Origin: Phragmites australis | Lineage: Eukaryota; Streptophyta; Magnoliopsida; Poales; Poaceae | Assembly: GCF_958298935.1 (NCBI RefSeq) | Contig: NC_084927.1 | Span: 14,164,001-14,228,000, forward strand | Direction of reading: 5' to 3' | DNA: 64,000 nucleotides | In this document: positions 23,437 to 35,247 of the stretch, one piece after another | How positions within the stretch are numbered: position 1 is the first letter of the stretch | How the letters are laid out: every line of letters begins with the position of its first letter | Position numbers and translations under genes: made by a program | The notes under the pieces: model-generated | The model's database searches: none | What the model saw: only the letters and a program-made list of their open reading frames with translations | What the model was told of the DNA's origin: nothing

Positions 23437-23783
23437 CCCAGGCACTGCTGGGAAGGGACCCCAGAAAATCCAGACCCCAAGTCATGAAAGGCCATGACAA
23501 GGGGATCATCTATAGAGCTTGAGCGGGTTGATGGACGCGTCTGCTGTGAAACTGGCACTTGATAAAAAAAAATTACCACCTCGCTCGCATCATGGAGAAT
23601 TGTAGGCTAGTAAAAGCCTTGTTAAAAAGCCTTGTCGACCAGGATTCGGAATGAAGCGTGAGCTTTGCACACCCCTCCATGGATTTCTTCTAGTAGTTTG
23701 CTATCCTGCTTCCAAGAGATGCACGTCATGAGTACTTCATGGGCACCTCTTCGATAGAGGGTATCTTTGACTAGGGTATACAT
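23437..23783 (-). pseudogene. Tat-lineage integrase fragment
   Basis: From 23,783 the minus strand reads MYTLVKDTLYRRGAHEVLMT, LLEEIHGGVCKAHASFRILV, DKAF, stop, QGFY, stop, PTILHDASEVV, then after degradation WGPFPAVPGG. The Y-x-L-x-x-x-x-L-Y-R-R-G, EIHGG and GPFP motifs are those of the HHCC region and core start of integrase in Tat-type Ty3/gypsy elements. Two stops and frameshifts show decay. The matching RNase H part lies at 38,461-38,720, on the far side of the Sirevirus. Confidence 0.8.
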
Positions 23784-24071
23784 CTCAACCCACGGAAAAC
23801 CTGCTCAAATAGTCCTTGTATTTAGGTATGGCTCAAACCTAAAGAAACTTGTGGATTGGATTTATCCGCGTATCTTTGTATTCAAGCAAAGTTATGAGTT
23901 TCCACGTAACTCCTTGTGGAACATCAATTTTTGGTGACATCCAAAGCTAGTTATAGGTCTCTTAGACCACCACTCCTTCAGTCGTGTCATATTACAATGT
24001 CATGGATGGCTTCGAGAGTCTTTCTTAAAAGATCCTGGGATGTCATGGAGATCGTGAGGTGGCTAGTCAGG

Positions 24072-24699
24072 TGTAGGGATCGGTGATGTCCTAAGATGGG
24101 GGTGAATTAGAACGCTTAGAAACTAATGACTCTGAAAACTTCACAAGAAAAACCTATCTTTTTATATCTAAGTGTGCTCTAGGTATATCTAGTGTGTCTA
24201 CTCTACCACTCAAGAGGATTGCAACCTACTCTAGCCCAAATTGTAAGTATGTAAATGCAAAAACGTAAATAAGGTAGATAGACAAACTCGACACAAGGTA
24301 TTTTTATCCCGTGATATCGGTGGCACACAAGCCACCCCTAGTGCACGTTGGAGCTCCACAAAGGATATGCTCCCGGTCACCAAGTCTCTTCTAGTCACGG
24401 CTCTTGAGCTACCAAGTCACCAAGATAAGGTCTCAAGCATGATGAGCCACCAAGGCTCTAAGGCAAGGTCTCACTACTAACCTCTCTTCCGGTCATTTGT
24501 ACGATGTCTTCATTTCGGAGCTTTAGTCACAAAGACAAGAGCATCCTCGTCCCCATAGAATCTTCTTGCCACTGCTCCACACCAAGTCGGAAGGTCAACA
24601 AGTTACCAGCGAGTCATCAAGAGGTTGGATCACTCCTTGATCCACTCTCTAGGTTGCAGCACCTAGCGACACTTCTCTCTAGGCCTATAAGCACTAATC
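24072..24699 (-). mobile_element. Sirevirus 3' LTR, distal part
   Basis: Ends with GATCCCTACA at 24,072 on the minus strand, and has the CACCCCCATCTTAGG and GTGTGCCACCGATATC stretches typical of this LTR type. The proximal part of the same LTR is at 33,292-34,257; the two halves are separated by the CRM-like solo LTR. Confidence 0.75.
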
Positions 24700-25079
24700 T
24701 GATGAGCTCATAGCTCCTTTGGATATGATCAATACCACCGGTAATCCTCAAATCATACAAAGTCTAATTACAAGAGCACGTGCACGACAATTATACCACC
24801 AGGTGAACTCATCTCTTGTTGTTCATGCTTCCTTGCATGGATTACTACTAAATTCTTATGATATTTAATTGGTTAGGAACGTGGGAGAAGCAGCACAACC
24901 TTACCCGGACATCACTCCTCGAAGGCCAAGTCTACTCGAACTTGAGGCTGAGCTCTAGTTGTGGTCATGGTCGAGGTCGTGGTCGTGGTCGAGTCCCAGG
25001 ATAGCAAGTCAGTAAAACAGGCATAACTCTCTCATACGAAGTCCGTTTTAGGCAATCTTGGACTTTTTGGAAAGCTTAC

Positions 25080-25997
25080 TGATGAGGACATCACTCCCTC
25101 GGATACATACAATGATCCTCCATTGAACTTTCAAGGTCCAATCACAAGAGCTCGCGCACGACAATTAAATTTAGAGGTGAGCTCGTTCCTAAGCAACTCT
25201 TTATATAATTTTGAGAATAGATTACTACCTAATGATTATGTGTTGTTTAGGAATCATGGAGAGAACAAGGAAACACATAGAGGAAGGCTTGGAGGCGTGG
25301 AGGAGCAGCTAGGACGTCCAACAACAGCAGGAGGTCCAGTCCAACTCGAGTCCGAATCAGCCTCGGCCTCCAGGACCAGCGAGCAATAAAACGGACACCC
25401 AGGACCCATCCGGACTCCGTTTTTGACGATTCACATATGGTTGGAAAGATAATTTCATAAGGAAACCAATGGCGTTGGTTTGAGGTCCAAATTCCTTCTG
25501 AGTCAACGGAAAACGTAAAAACAAGTCAGCGTCCAGAATCTGTCCCGGTGCTGCGTCACCGTTTTTGGTCCGTTGGGCCATGTATCGTGTTGGAGTCCAT
25601 TAGGGACGCGTCTAGGGGTCCTTGGCCGACCCTAATCCTTTATATACAGTAGCCGCCGCCCTAATTAGGGTTGGGTTTTGCTTAGATTATTCTGTCAAGA
25701 ACAGTTTCGCCGTTTCGTCGGTTTGTGAGACCCCAACTCGTGAGATTAATCATTCATCTGCAATTTGGTTGCATTCTTCCTTGTTCTTGCTTGTGTTCTT
25801 CGATTCGCAGGCAAGGATTTTAGCCTTCTTGGCGAGGTCAACCGTGCAACGCCGGTTGATAACCAGAGGAGACGTGGTGCTGCGATTGCGGGGTTTCGGA
25901 TCGTGTTGTTCGGAAGCCGGATCGACTTGTGTCTCGTTTCCACCAAATCGAGAGTTACCAGAACCTTTCGGAAGATCGGGAACCCTTGTTCATATTA
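25080..25997 (+). mobile_element. 5' LTR of the young element
   Basis: Starts TGATGAGGACATCACTCCC and ends TTGTTCATATTA. The expected inverted terminus would be ATCA; here it is ATTA in both LTRs. The first 310 bp are a copy of the coding sequence for the polyprotein C terminus. Confidence 0.95.
25638..25647 (+). promoter_or_regulatory. TATA box of the LTR promoter
   Basis: CTTTATATAC, the only clear TATA element in the LTR, about 360 bp before the LTR end; the same site is at 32,373-32,382 in the 3' LTR. Confidence 0.6.
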
Positions 25998-25999
25998 AG

Positions 26000-26012
26000 T
26001 GGTATTCAGAGC
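26000..26012 (+). other. Primer-binding site with an extra T
   Basis: TGGTATTCAGAGC begins two bases after the LTR. It equals the initiator Met tRNA complement TGGTATCAGAGC with one extra T. Confidence 0.8.
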
Positions 26013-27144
26013 TTCAGGTATACCGTCAGGTTCATATCTACCCTTAGTTTCGAGTGTTTTCGCCTTCGTTCCATAGTCCACTGCCATATCGTTTTTTTTT
26101 TCCTGTCCTACAACCCTTCCGCGCCTTTAGCTTTTGCATATTTCAGTTTCAGAGTTCGTCGTGTTGAGTTTGTGTCCTGGTCAAGGTCTTGTTGCTGGTT
26201 AGGTCGTGTTAGAGTCCAGTTCGTGTGTTTTCCCCCACCGTTTCCATCAAACCCTAGCCTCCGTCGCATATTTTCCCCACTTTCTTCCCGTTTTGTCCTC
26301 TAATTCGGAGTCGTTTCTCAAATCGGGCATAACTTTCGCATACGAACTCCGTTTTCAGAAAAGTCATAGAGTTTTTCGCATCGAAACAGCGTTTTGGATC
26401 CGTTCGTCCCCGCCTTGTCGGGTTCGGCGAAATCAGAATTCCCAAATTCGCCTCCGAAGTTTGAGTTTTCAATTTCCAAATATTTTTCTCATTTTACGGC
26501 TGAACTTCAGAAAATTCTACAGGCCATGTCTTTCACTTGTTTAAGCTCAAATTTTCTGTGGTTCCCTCTTGTGTGCTCCTAAGTGAAAAAAAAATATCAA
26601 AAAAATAAAAAGAAAAAGTCGAATTTTCCCAAAAAAACAACGACAGCCCAAAAAAATAGAAAAAAGAGAGGGACAAAAGAGGAACAATATCTAGAGGAGC
26701 ACATAGAGAAGGGCAAAGTGAGCTGTGTTAGCGTGTGCTGTTTAGTTCTTTGTTTCTGTTGCTCTTGCTATCCATCATACTTGTTTCTCCACCTTGTTTC
26801 ACACACATACTTGGTACTTGCAACACTTTAGGCCAGCAACGAGAACAAGTACTTGGGACTATAATTCAGCATTACTATCTGTTTCTGATTTGTGTTCCAC
26901 ATATACATATTTATTCTCTTTGTGTGCCTTCCAAGCCCCACAGATTCTTCTGGACAGCACTGGTTTGCATCCCTGCAATCGCTCGCACGCCTTCCAGGTA
27001 TCCTTTGCTTTGCTGGTAAGAACCCTGGTAAGAGCTTGGTAAGGTGTCTACCTTTGCTGATCTTGATTGAGAGGCACCACTCCACCTTTGTAGTACGATT
27101 ATTAGGGATAACCTTCACTGTTTGTTGTTGTGTTTGTTTCCACA
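26013..27144 (+). other. Leader of the young element
   Basis: A 1.1-kb non-coding leader between the primer site and gag-pol. It is pyrimidine-rich at first, then A-rich around 26,583-26,680. Short open frames are present but have no recognised product. Confidence 0.7.
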
Positions 27145-30100
27145 ATGTCAGTTGAAGGAGATAAAACGCCAAAGGACTTCAAGGAGTGTGTCAGCCAAGA
27201 GCAGCTACAAGCTGTTGTAGACAATGCTCAGAAGGAGATGAGGGAGACAGTCATCAAGGCTGTCACTGAAGCGATAATTGAGATGAAACTCGCAAACGCG
27301 GTTGAGCGGGTGGACAAACGGTTATCCGAGCTCACCGACAGGGTAAATGCTTTGGAAAACCGTCCTGTGCACAACGAAGATGTGAATGGAAGCAACACCG
27401 GTGATGAGTTGTATGATGACGATGTTAATGTTGATCTAGCGGCGACATTGCAAAACAGATTACGGCGTCGTCTTCGCACTAACACCACAAGTATGGGTGG
27501 CGTTCCACATCACCACCACCATCGAGGTATGTATAATCGAGCTCCTGAAGATCCTTATGCTAAGGTTAAATTTACTATACCTTCTTTTTCGGGACATTAT
27601 GATGCTGAGAGATATCTTGATTGGGAGATGACAGTAGAGCAAAAATTTAGTGCCCATCAAGTACCTGAACAACATAGAGTTAGACAAGCCACTAGTGAGT
27701 TTAAAGATTTTGCTATTATTTGGTGGACTGGTTTAGCTGCAGATGGTGCCACACCTCGTACATGGGAAGAGCTTAAGGTTGCTATGCGTGATAGATTTGT
27801 TCCCCCATCTTATCATAGAGACTTGCGTAAGAAATTGATGCGCTTAGAACAGGGAGATAAATCTGTGCAGGATTATTATGGTGAGCTTCAAAAGGGCTTG
27901 ATGCGTTGTGGCATAGTAGAGGGAAACGAAGATTCTATTTGTCGATTTTATTCGGGTTTGAGGCGTGAAATCCAGGATATTATTGATTATAAAGAATTTA
28001 ACAATGTCAACCAGTTGTTTCAGTTTGCTATGCTTGCAGAGAAGGAGTTGCAGGGGCGTGAGCAGCAGGGCAAGTACAAGGCCAGCACCACATACACGCC
28101 GCGCACAGGACCATCCTTTGGGCTGTCCAAACCATCCACTTACAGGGCTCCCTCACCAGCGAGCAAGCAACAAGCAGCTACGGCACCAAATCCGGTCACT
28201 ACACGACCTTCAGGCTCAGGTAAAAATTCTGTTTTGCAGGGACCTTCCAAGAGTGCTTCCTCTGTTGCATCAACGGGACGCACCTCTGGCATTCAATGCC
28301 GTCGCTGCCATGGATTCGGTCATGTGCAGAAGGATTGCCCAAGTCAGCGGGCATACATTGCAACGGAAGATGGGTACATCAGCGCCTCTGACATTGAAGA
28401 AGAAGAAGGACCAGTTGTTGAGGAGAGCAACGAAATCTTGGGCAGTGATGACACAGCGACCTATAGGAGCATCATTGTGCAGCGGGCGCTCAGCACAAAG
28501 GTACAACAACCAGAGAAGCTGCAACGCCATAACTTGTTCCAGATTTTCTTCGTCATCCAAAATCGGCGAGCACGTGTCATCATCGATGGAGGTAGTTGTA
28601 ATAATTTGGTGAGTTCAGATTTGGTCAAGAAGCTTGGCTTGACCACACGCCAACACCCCCATCCATATAATCTTCAGTGGTTTAATGATGCTGGAAAAGC
28701 TAAGGTAACACAAACTTGCAGAGTTTCTTTTTCCATTGGTTCCTATGCTGATTATGTTGACTGTGATGTGGTACCTATGGAAGCTTGCTCACTTTTATTG
28801 GGTCGACCTTGGGAATTTGATAATGATGCTATACACCATGGTAGAAGTAATACATATACTTTTATGCATAAAGGAAAGAAAATTACTTTGGTTCCTATGA
28901 CCCCTGCTGAAATTGTACAAGCTGATAAAGAACGAGCTGCTAATTTGCGTGATACTAAATCTGAAAATCAGCAAGTTGCTAATTCTCTTTACCCACCTAA
29001 AAAGGATAAGTCTACACCTAGTTCTAAGGTAGAGGGCATAAAATTGAAGGGTGGTGTTATGCTTGCACTAAAAAGTGACCTTGCTGAAATTTCTAATAAT
29101 GATATTTGCTACACCTTGGTTTGCAAACGAGTTTTGTATTCGCTTGATGATGTTATTAGTTCGATACCTCCTGCTGCCACTAACCTTTTGCAGGAGTATG
29201 AGGATGTTTTCCCAGCTGAGATACCCCCGGGACTGCCACCTATGAGAGGGATAGAGCATCAAATCGATTTGATCCCGGGAGCAACATTGCCAAATCGTGC
29301 TGCGTATCGAACCAATCCCGAGGAGACTAAGGAAATTCAGCAGCAAGTCCAAGAGCTTTTGGACCGCGGGTATGTACGTGAGAGCCTTAGTCCTTGTGCT
29401 GTTCCTGTGATTTTGGTTCCTAAGAAAGATGGTACTTGGCGTATGTGTGTTGATTGTAGAGCCATTAATAACATTACTATTCGATATCGCCATCCTATTC
29501 CTAGACTTGATGATATGCTTGATGAGTTGTGTGGCTCTGTAATTTTTACAAAGATCGACTTGCGTAGTGGTTACCACCAAATTAGAATGAAACTTGGAGA
29601 TGAATGGAAAACAGCTTTCAAAACAAAATTCGGATTATATGAGTGGTTAGTAATGCCTTTTGGTTTAACTAATGCACCTAGCACTTTCATGCGTTTGATG
29701 AATGAGGTTTTAAGAGCTTTTATTGGACGATTTGTGGTGGTTTACTTTGATGACATATTGATTTATAGCAAGTCTTTGGATGAACATATGGATCACTTAC
29801 GTGCTGTTTTTAATGCTTTACGTGATGCACGTTTATTTGGTAACCTTGAGAAGTGCATCTTTTGCACGGATCGAGTCTCTTTTCTTGGCTATGTTATTAC
29901 TCCACAGGGAATTGAGGTGGATGAGATGAAAATTGAAGCCATAAAGAGTTGGCCGGTGCCCCAAAACATCAAACAGGTGAGAAGTTTTCTTGGACTTGCA
30001 GGTTTTTATCGTCGTTTCGTGAAGGATTTCAGCGCCATTGCTGCCCCCTTACACGAGTTGACAAAGAAAGGTGTGGTGTTCCATTGGGGTAAGGCACAAG

Positions 30101-32124
30101 AGGAGTCCTTTGACACTTTGAAGGACAAGCTTACGCACGCGCCATTGCTGCAACTTCCAAATTTTGGTAAGACCTTTGAGCTAGAATGTGATGCTAGTGG
30201 AGTTGGCATTGGAGGTGTTTTGATGCAAGAAGGTAAGCCCGTTGCATACTTTAGCAAAAAGTTGCATGGTCCTGTTCTTAATTACTCTACGTATGATAAG
30301 GAATTGTATGCACTTGTACGTTCTTTAGAGACGTGGCGTCATTATTTGTGGCCTAAAGAATTTGTTATACATTCAGATCATGAATCGCTTAAGTATCTTC
30401 GTTCTCAAAATAATCTGAATCGTAGACATGCTAAGTGGGTTGAATTTATTGAATCTTTTCCTTATGTTATCAAACACAAGAAAGGGAAGGATAATATAAT
30501 TGCTGATGCTTTGTCTAGACGATATGCTTTGTTGTCCCAACTTGATTATAGAATTTTTGGACTTGACTCAATAAAAGAACAATATGTGCTTGATCCTGAT
30601 TTTAAAGATGTATTGCTGAACTGTAAAGAGGGACGTACATGGAACAAGTTTGTGATCAATGATGGATTTGTATTTAGAGCTAACCGTCTATGCATTCCAG
30701 TTGGTTCCGTTCGTCTTTTGTTGTTGCAGGAAGCACATGGAGGAGGATTGATGGGACATTTTGGTGCTAAGAAGACGGAGGATATGTTGGCCACACATTT
30801 CTTTTGGCCAAAGATGAGGAGAGATGTTGAGCGGTTCGTGGCACGCTGTACCACATGTCAAAAGGCTAAGTCTCGCTTGAATCCACATGGTTTGTATATG
30901 CCTCTTCCTGTTCCTTCTATTCCTTGGGCAGATATTTCGATGGATTTTATTTTGGGATTGCCTAGGACTAAGAGGGGGAGGGATAGCATTTTTGTTGTTG
31001 TGGATCGTTTTTCTAAGATGGCACATTTTATACCTTGTCATAAAAGTGATGATGCCATTTATATTGCTGACCTCTTTTTCAAAGAGATTGTTCGCTTGCA
31101 TGGTATGCCTTCTACTATTGTTTCAGATCGCGACGCTAAATTTTTGAGTCACTTTTGGCGCACTCTATGGAATAAGTTGGGTACAAAACTATTGTTTTCT
31201 ACTACTTGCCACCCACAAACTGATGGCCAAACGGAGGTAGTGAACCGCACTTTGGGTACCATGTTGAGAGCTATTTTGAAGAAAAATTTGAAGATGTGGG
31301 AAGAATGTTTGCCCCACGTGGAGTTTGCTTATAATCGGGCAACACATTCTACCACCAAGGTAAGTCCTTTTCAGGTAGTGTATGGTTTTACCCCTCGCGC
31401 TCCTATTGATCTTTTGCCTTTACCTACCACTGAAAGAACACATAGTGATGCTAGTGCACGTGCTGATTTTATTCGTAAGTTGCATGAAACAACTAAAATA
31501 AATATCGAAAAGATGAATGAAAAGTATAGAATTGCTGGTAGTGAAGGTAGGAAAGAAGTCAAACTTGAACCGGGTGATTTAGTGTGGTTACATTTAAGAA
31601 AAGATAGGTTTCCAGAGCTGCGTAAGTCTAAATTAATGCCAAGAGCTGCTGGTCCTTATAAGATAATTGAGAAAATAAATGATAATGCATATAAACTTGA
31701 GTTGCCACCCGAGTTCGGGGTTAGTCCTTCTTTTAACATTGCAGATTTGAAACCTTACTTGGGAGCCGATGATGAGCTTGAGTCGAGGACGACTCCAATT
31801 CAAGAGGGGGAGGATGATGAGGACATCACTCCCTCGGATACATACAATGATCCTCCATTGAACTTTCAAGGTCCAATCACAAGAGCTCGCGCACGACAAT
31901 TAAATTTAGAGGTGAGCTCGTTCCTAAGCAACTCTTTATATAATTTTGAGAATAGATTACTACCTAATGATTATGTGTTGTTTAGGAATCATGGAGAGAA
32001 CAAGGAAACACATAGAGGAAGGCTTGGAGGCGTGGAGGAGCAGCTAGGACGTCCAACAACAGCAGGAGGTCCAGTCCAACTCGAGTCCGAATCAGCCTCG
32101 GCCTCCAGGACCAGCGAGCAATAA
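27145..32124 (+). CDS. gag-pol polyprotein of the young CRM-like element
   Basis: A single frame of 1,659 residues encodes capsid, protease, reverse transcriptase, RNase H and integrase in that order. I take the ATG at 27,145 ([12 protein letters not shown]) as start; an in-frame GTG at 27,130 is less likely. Visible motifs: zinc knuckle [14 protein letters not shown] (about residue 385), protease [13 protein letters not shown] (about 478), RT with [11 protein letters not shown] and [11 protein letters not shown] (about 800 and 866), RNase [15 protein letters not shown] and NIIADALSR (about 1014 and 1117), integrase zinc region [18 protein letters not shown] with CTTCQKAK (about 1197-1242) and core [33 protein letters not shown]. 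No stop or frameshift is present. The last 103 codons lie within the 3' LTR and include [11 protein letters not shown]. No chromodomain like that at 14,040-14,190 is seen. Confidence 0.95.
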   Translation: MSVEGDKTPKDFKECVSQEQLQAVVDNAQKEMRETVIKAVTEAIIEMKLANAVERVDKRLSELTDRVNALENRPVHNEDVNGSNTGDELYDDDVNVDLAATLQNRLRRRLRTNTTSMGGVPHHHHHRGMYNRAPEDPYAKVKFTIPSFSGHYDAERYLDWEMTVEQKFSAHQVPEQHRVRQATSEFKDFAIIWWTGLAADGATPRTWEELKVAMRDRFVPPSYHRDLRKKLMRLEQGDKSVQDYYGELQKGLMRCGIVEGNEDSICRFYSGLRREIQDIIDYKEFNNVNQLFQFAMLAEKELQGREQQGKYKASTTYTPRTGPSFGLSKPSTYRAPSPASKQQAATAPNPVTTRPSGSGKNSVLQGPSKSASSVASTGRTSGIQCRRCHGFGHVQKDCPSQRAYIATEDGYISASDIEEEEGPVVEESNEILGSDDTATYRSIIVQRALSTKVQQPEKLQRHNLFQIFFVIQNRRARVIIDGGSCNNLVSSDLVKKLGLTTRQHPHPYNLQWFNDAGKAKVTQTCRVSFSIGSYADYVDCDVVPMEACSLLLGRPWEFDNDAIHHGRSNTYTFMHKGKKITLVPMTPAEIVQADKERAANLRDTKSENQQVANSLYPPKKDKSTPSSKVEGIKLKGGVMLALKSDLAEISNNDICYTLVCKRVLYSLDDVISSIPPAATNLLQEYEDVFPAEIPPGLPPMRGIEHQIDLIPGATLPNRAAYRTNPEETKEIQQQVQELLDRGYVRESLSPCAVPVILVPKKDGTWRMCVDCRAINNITIRYRHPIPRLDDMLDELCGSVIFTKIDLRSGYHQIRMKLGDEWKTAFKTKFGLYEWLVMPFGLTNAPSTFMRLMNEVLRAFIGRFVVVYFDDILIYSKSLDEHMDHLRAVFNALRDARLFGNLEKCIFCTDRVSFLGYVITPQGIEVDEMKIEAIKSWPVPQNIKQVRSFLGLAGFYRRFVKDFSAIAAPLHELTKKGVVFHWGKAQEESFDTLKDKLTHAPLLQLPNFGKTFELECDASGVGIGGVLMQEGKPVAYFSKKLHGPVLNYSTYDKELYALVRSLETWRHYLWPKEFVIHSDHESLKYLRSQNNLNRRHAKWVEFIESFPYVIKHKKGKDNIIADALSRRYALLSQLDYRIFGLDSIKEQYVLDPDFKDVLLNCKEGRTWNKFVINDGFVFRANRLCIPVGSVRLLLLQEAHGGGLMGHFGAKKTEDMLATHFFWPKMRRDVERFVARCTTCQKAKSRLNPHGLYMPLPVPSIPWADISMDFILGLPRTKRGRDSIFVVVDRFSKMAHFIPCHKSDDAIYIADLFFKEIVRLHGMPSTIVSDRDAKFLSHFWRTLWNKLGTKLLFSTTCHPQTDGQTEVVNRTLGTMLRAILKKNLKMWEECLPHVEFAYNRATHSTTKVSPFQVVYGFTPRAPIDLLPLPTTERTHSDASARADFIRKLHETTKINIEKMNEKYRIAGSEGRKEVKLEPGDLVWLHLRKDRFPELRKSKLMPRAAGPYKIIEKINDNAYKLELPPEFGVSPSFNIADLKPYLGADDELESRTTPIQEGEDDEDITPSDTYNDPPLNFQGPITRARARQLNLEVSSFLSNSLYNFENRLLPNDYVLFRNHGENKETHRGRLGGVEEQLGRPTTAGGPVQLESESASASRTSEQ
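31802..31814 (+). other. Polypurine tract inside the coding frame
   Basis: AAGAGGGGGAGGA ends directly before the 3' LTR start at 31,815. It also encodes part of the peptide IQEGEDDED, so priming and coding overlap. Confidence 0.8.
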
Positions 32125-32732
32125 AACGGACACCCAGGACCCATCCGGACTCCGTTTTCGACGATTCACATATGGTTGGAAAGATAATTTCATAAGGAAA
32201 CCAATGGCGTTGGTTTGAGGTCCAAATTCCTTCTGAGTCAACGGAAAACGTCAAAACAAGTCAGCGTCCAGAATCTGTCCCGGTGCTGCGTCACCGTTTT
32301 TGGTCCGTTGGGCCATGTATCGTGTTGGAGTCCATTAGGGACGCGTCTAGGGGTCCTTGGCCGACCCTAATCCTTTATATACAGTAGCCGCCGCCCTAAT
32401 TAGGGTTGGGTTTTGCTTAGATTATTCTGTCAAGAACAGTTTCGCCGTTTCGTCGGTTTGTGAGACCCCAACTCGTGAGATTAATCATTCATCTGCAATT
32501 TGGTTGCATTCTTCCTTGTTCTTGCTTGTGTTCTTCGATTCGCAGGCAAGGATTTTAGCCTTCTTGGCGAGGTCAACCGTGCAACGCCGGTTGATAACCA
32601 GAGGAGACGTGGTGCTGCGATTGCGGGGTTTCGGATCGTGTTGTTCGGAAGCCGGATCGACTTGTGTCTCGTTTCCACCAAATCGAGAGTTACCAGAACC
32701 TTTCGGAAGATCGGGAACCCTTGTTCATATTA
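31815..32732 (+). mobile_element. 3' LTR of the young element
   Basis: 918 bp, two differences from the 5' LTR. Contains the last 310 bp of the gag-pol frame including its TAA stop at 32,122-32,124. Followed by the CTTAC duplication. Confidence 0.95.
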
Positions 32733-33296
32733 CTTACGACGAGCCCTTTCCAATGGATATGAGCTAGACCAAATATTCCTTATGGTGTAGTCAAAATCCA
32801 AGGAATAAGTTGTTGTGCCACTGTTTTGGACCTAGTTGGGTCTTGTAACTGTGTCAGAGTTGGAGTCCAGGTTGTGTACGCCTCTTTCCAAAGCTGCACA
32901 ACCCTAGGTCGACCTCCTCACATCCCCCCTATATATACATAGTAGCAGTCGTAGTTTAGACTTGATTTAGCTTAGATTATTCTGTTTTAGATAGTTTCAC
33001 CGTTTATCGGTTTGTTGTACCCCAAACTCGAGTACTTCATTGGTAATTAGCAATATTCGAATTGCATCTACACGTTCTTACTTGTGTTCTCGATTCTCTT
33101 GTAGGAAAAGCCTTCTTGGCGAGGTCAACCGTGTCTCGGCATGATTGATAACTATGGAGTAGTGGTGTAGTGGTGTAGTGGTTGCGAGGGTTCTCGATCT
33201 ATTATGTTCAGAGCCCTTGGATCATCAATGTCGAAGCTCCACCAATCGACTTATCATATTACCTTTTGGAAGATCGGGCACATGTGCATCATAATC

Positions 33297-34257
33297 ACTC
33301 TCTAATCTTGTGCTTAATCACCTTGGATTATCACTTTAAGCACTTTGGTGGTTTGGATGTCTTCTCAAGTGTGTATGAGCTTCCTCTGGACTCCAGCAAC
33401 CTCAACTAGCCATTTTTCCAATGACTTAGAAAAGTTGTCAACACCGGATGATCCAGTGACAATAGTAGATGCACACCGAATCATCTGATGAGTACAAACT
33501 AAGAAACTACCATTAGAACTCCACTCAAAGCCTCTGTGAACATCAAACATTCTGATGTACCTTCAAGTCCATCGCTGGACCATCTGGCGTATTGTCTTGA
33601 GGCTGACCGAGCCACTTCATACTTCTCTGTGTAAAATACTCTGGTGTAAGCCTCTGTTGTACACAACATATATCACCAAACTATCCGGTGAGTTGTCTTG
33701 AGCCAACCTAGCCACTTAAACTCTCTCTGCACAAAATGCTATGGTGTAAGCCTCCGGTGCACATAGTTCCTCACATCGGACTATCCGATATATGGCTTCT
33801 TCTCTTCCTTCCTTTGGAAATGCTTCGACGTGTACTACACAACTAGCACCAGAGCATCTGGTGAAGTGATCCTCACCCACTATTAGAAATTCTACGGTGA
33901 GCACACTTCCTAAGCACCAGACCATTCAGTGGTGTCTTCTTCTTTGTCTTTGCACTATTCATTATCTGGTGTGTTGAACTTGCTTAACACTGGACTATCT
34001 GGACACAAAGCTCCAGCATGTACAGACATATCCAGCACCAGACCATACAATGAGGTCATTTTCTCTAGGTCTTCTCCAATTCAACAAAACTTTGTCTCAG
34101 CTTCGATGGCTTCTTCATGTATTGCATCCATGAGACCTACTAAAGCATATACTTGACACACATGTTATTTCCATTAACTATGTTGTCATTAATCACCAAA
34201 ATCACATACATTCCCTAAAGTAAATGCAAAAATCTCCCTAAGGGCATATTTCCTACA
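33297..34257 (-). mobile_element. Sirevirus 3' LTR, proximal part
   Basis: Minus strand from 34,257. It aligns with 37,830-38,460 of the other LTR; shared blocks include GTAGGTCTCATGGATG and the decayed palindromes of the CACCGGAC..GTCCGGTG type. Confidence 0.75.
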
Positions 34258-34271
34258 ATCTCCCCCTTTTT
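34258..34271 (-). other. Sirevirus polypurine tract, with extra copies
   Basis: The minus strand AAAAAGGGGGAGAT abuts the LTR start. Further AAAGGGGGAGA-like boxes lie at 34,448-34,460 and 34,501-34,512, with weaker ones near 34,380, 34,727 and 34,977. Multiple tracts ahead of the 3' LTR are a known Sirevirus trait. Confidence 0.75.
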
Positions 34272-35247
34272 GGTGATTGATGATAACACAACCAAAGCAA
34301 GTGGCAAATAATAAATGATACCAAATATAAAGAGCAAAAAGTTTTACCACATTGCTTGGATGCATGTTCCTACCACTTAGTCCCCCTTTCTTGTGGCTCC
34401 CCTTTTTCCAACGTCACAATCTCCCTCGATCGACCTATGGAAGAGCTTCTCCCCCTTTGTCATCCTTCATGTATTTTGCACTTGCTCTGGTCATCACAAG
34501 TCTCCCCCTTTGTCAACAATCTCCCAAAAAGGCTGTAAACACATATTGAACTCAAGGGAAAAAACATTAAAGCACATCAGAGAGCTTCATAATTCATGAT
34601 CCAATAAAATGATAATAACTACAGGAATACCACTTGAAGGGATTCAAATTATAAGACATGTGGATATCAATCAAGATGAAAGCACATGGATGACAATTCA
34701 TAAAACTCACATAATATAGTCTAAACTCCCCCTATATGTCTGCATACATATGATGAGAAGGAAACATATGCACAACTAGTCAATATTTCAAGATAGGGAG
34801 TTTAAGTCATATTATGCCTGGAGGTAGCTTAAATGAACAAAAGATTTGATAAACATACCAATTGAAACCTTTAAGTATTGCATAACTCCAGGAACTTGTA
34901 GATTACTCCATGACACTACAAAACATATCTCTTGCAACACATGTTAATCTCAAAATCATAACCCATATGATATGCTCCCCCTTAATGCGTGCATACAAGT
35001 GTCGAATACTTGTGAGAGATATACATTTCTTATTGATAACAATGAGGAATGTATCCTATAGATTGAACTCATGGCATATAAAATATATCAAATGAGAGAT
35101 ATGCCACGTAAGAGACCTACCACCAATAAGTCATGTAGGTTGCTCATAGGATAAAGAGAAACACAAGCAATCTACCATATGAAAGCCTACACTAGGGATT
35201 GCCTTAAATGGAAATATGCATATCCAATTCTAGACAAGGCAAATGAG
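34272..35247 (-). other. Sirevirus non-coding region upstream of the 3' LTR
   Basis: AT-rich sequence with repeated polypurine boxes. No pol or envelope-like frame is visible. Confidence 0.55.

Larger units (their letters stand above)
25080..32732 (+). mobile_element. Young, apparently intact CRM-like Ty3/gypsy element
   Basis: It has two 918-bp LTRs, duplication CTTAC at 25,075-25,079 and 32,733-32,737, a primer-binding site, one uninterrupted gag-pol frame and a polypurine tract. The LTRs differ at two positions only (25,432 T versus C, and 25,517 A versus C). With the commonly used grass rate of 1.3e-8 per site per year this means an insertion age near 0.08 million years. The polyprotein lacks a classical chromodomain and runs into the 3' LTR, a trait known from centromeric CRM elements. 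Lineage assignment is by motifs and is not certain. Confidence 0.92.
24700..33291 (+). mobile_element. Old CRM-like solo LTR, split by the young element
   Basis: Starts TGATGAGCTCATAGC at 24,700 and ends CATGTGCATCA at 33,291, with the 5-bp duplication TAATC on both sides (24,695-24,699 and 33,292-33,296). Excluding the young element and its duplication it is about 0.93 kb. It is clearly related to, but well diverged from, the young LTR, and still encodes a peptide like ITRARARQL. The empty site at its break is confirmed by the related LTR at 44,751-45,659, which reads straight through the position. Confidence 0.9.

Noticed and set aside
25123..25389. 88-codon frame in the 5' LTR as a separate small gene
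   Set aside because: It is the LTR copy of the polyprotein C terminus, present because LTRs are duplicated at integration.
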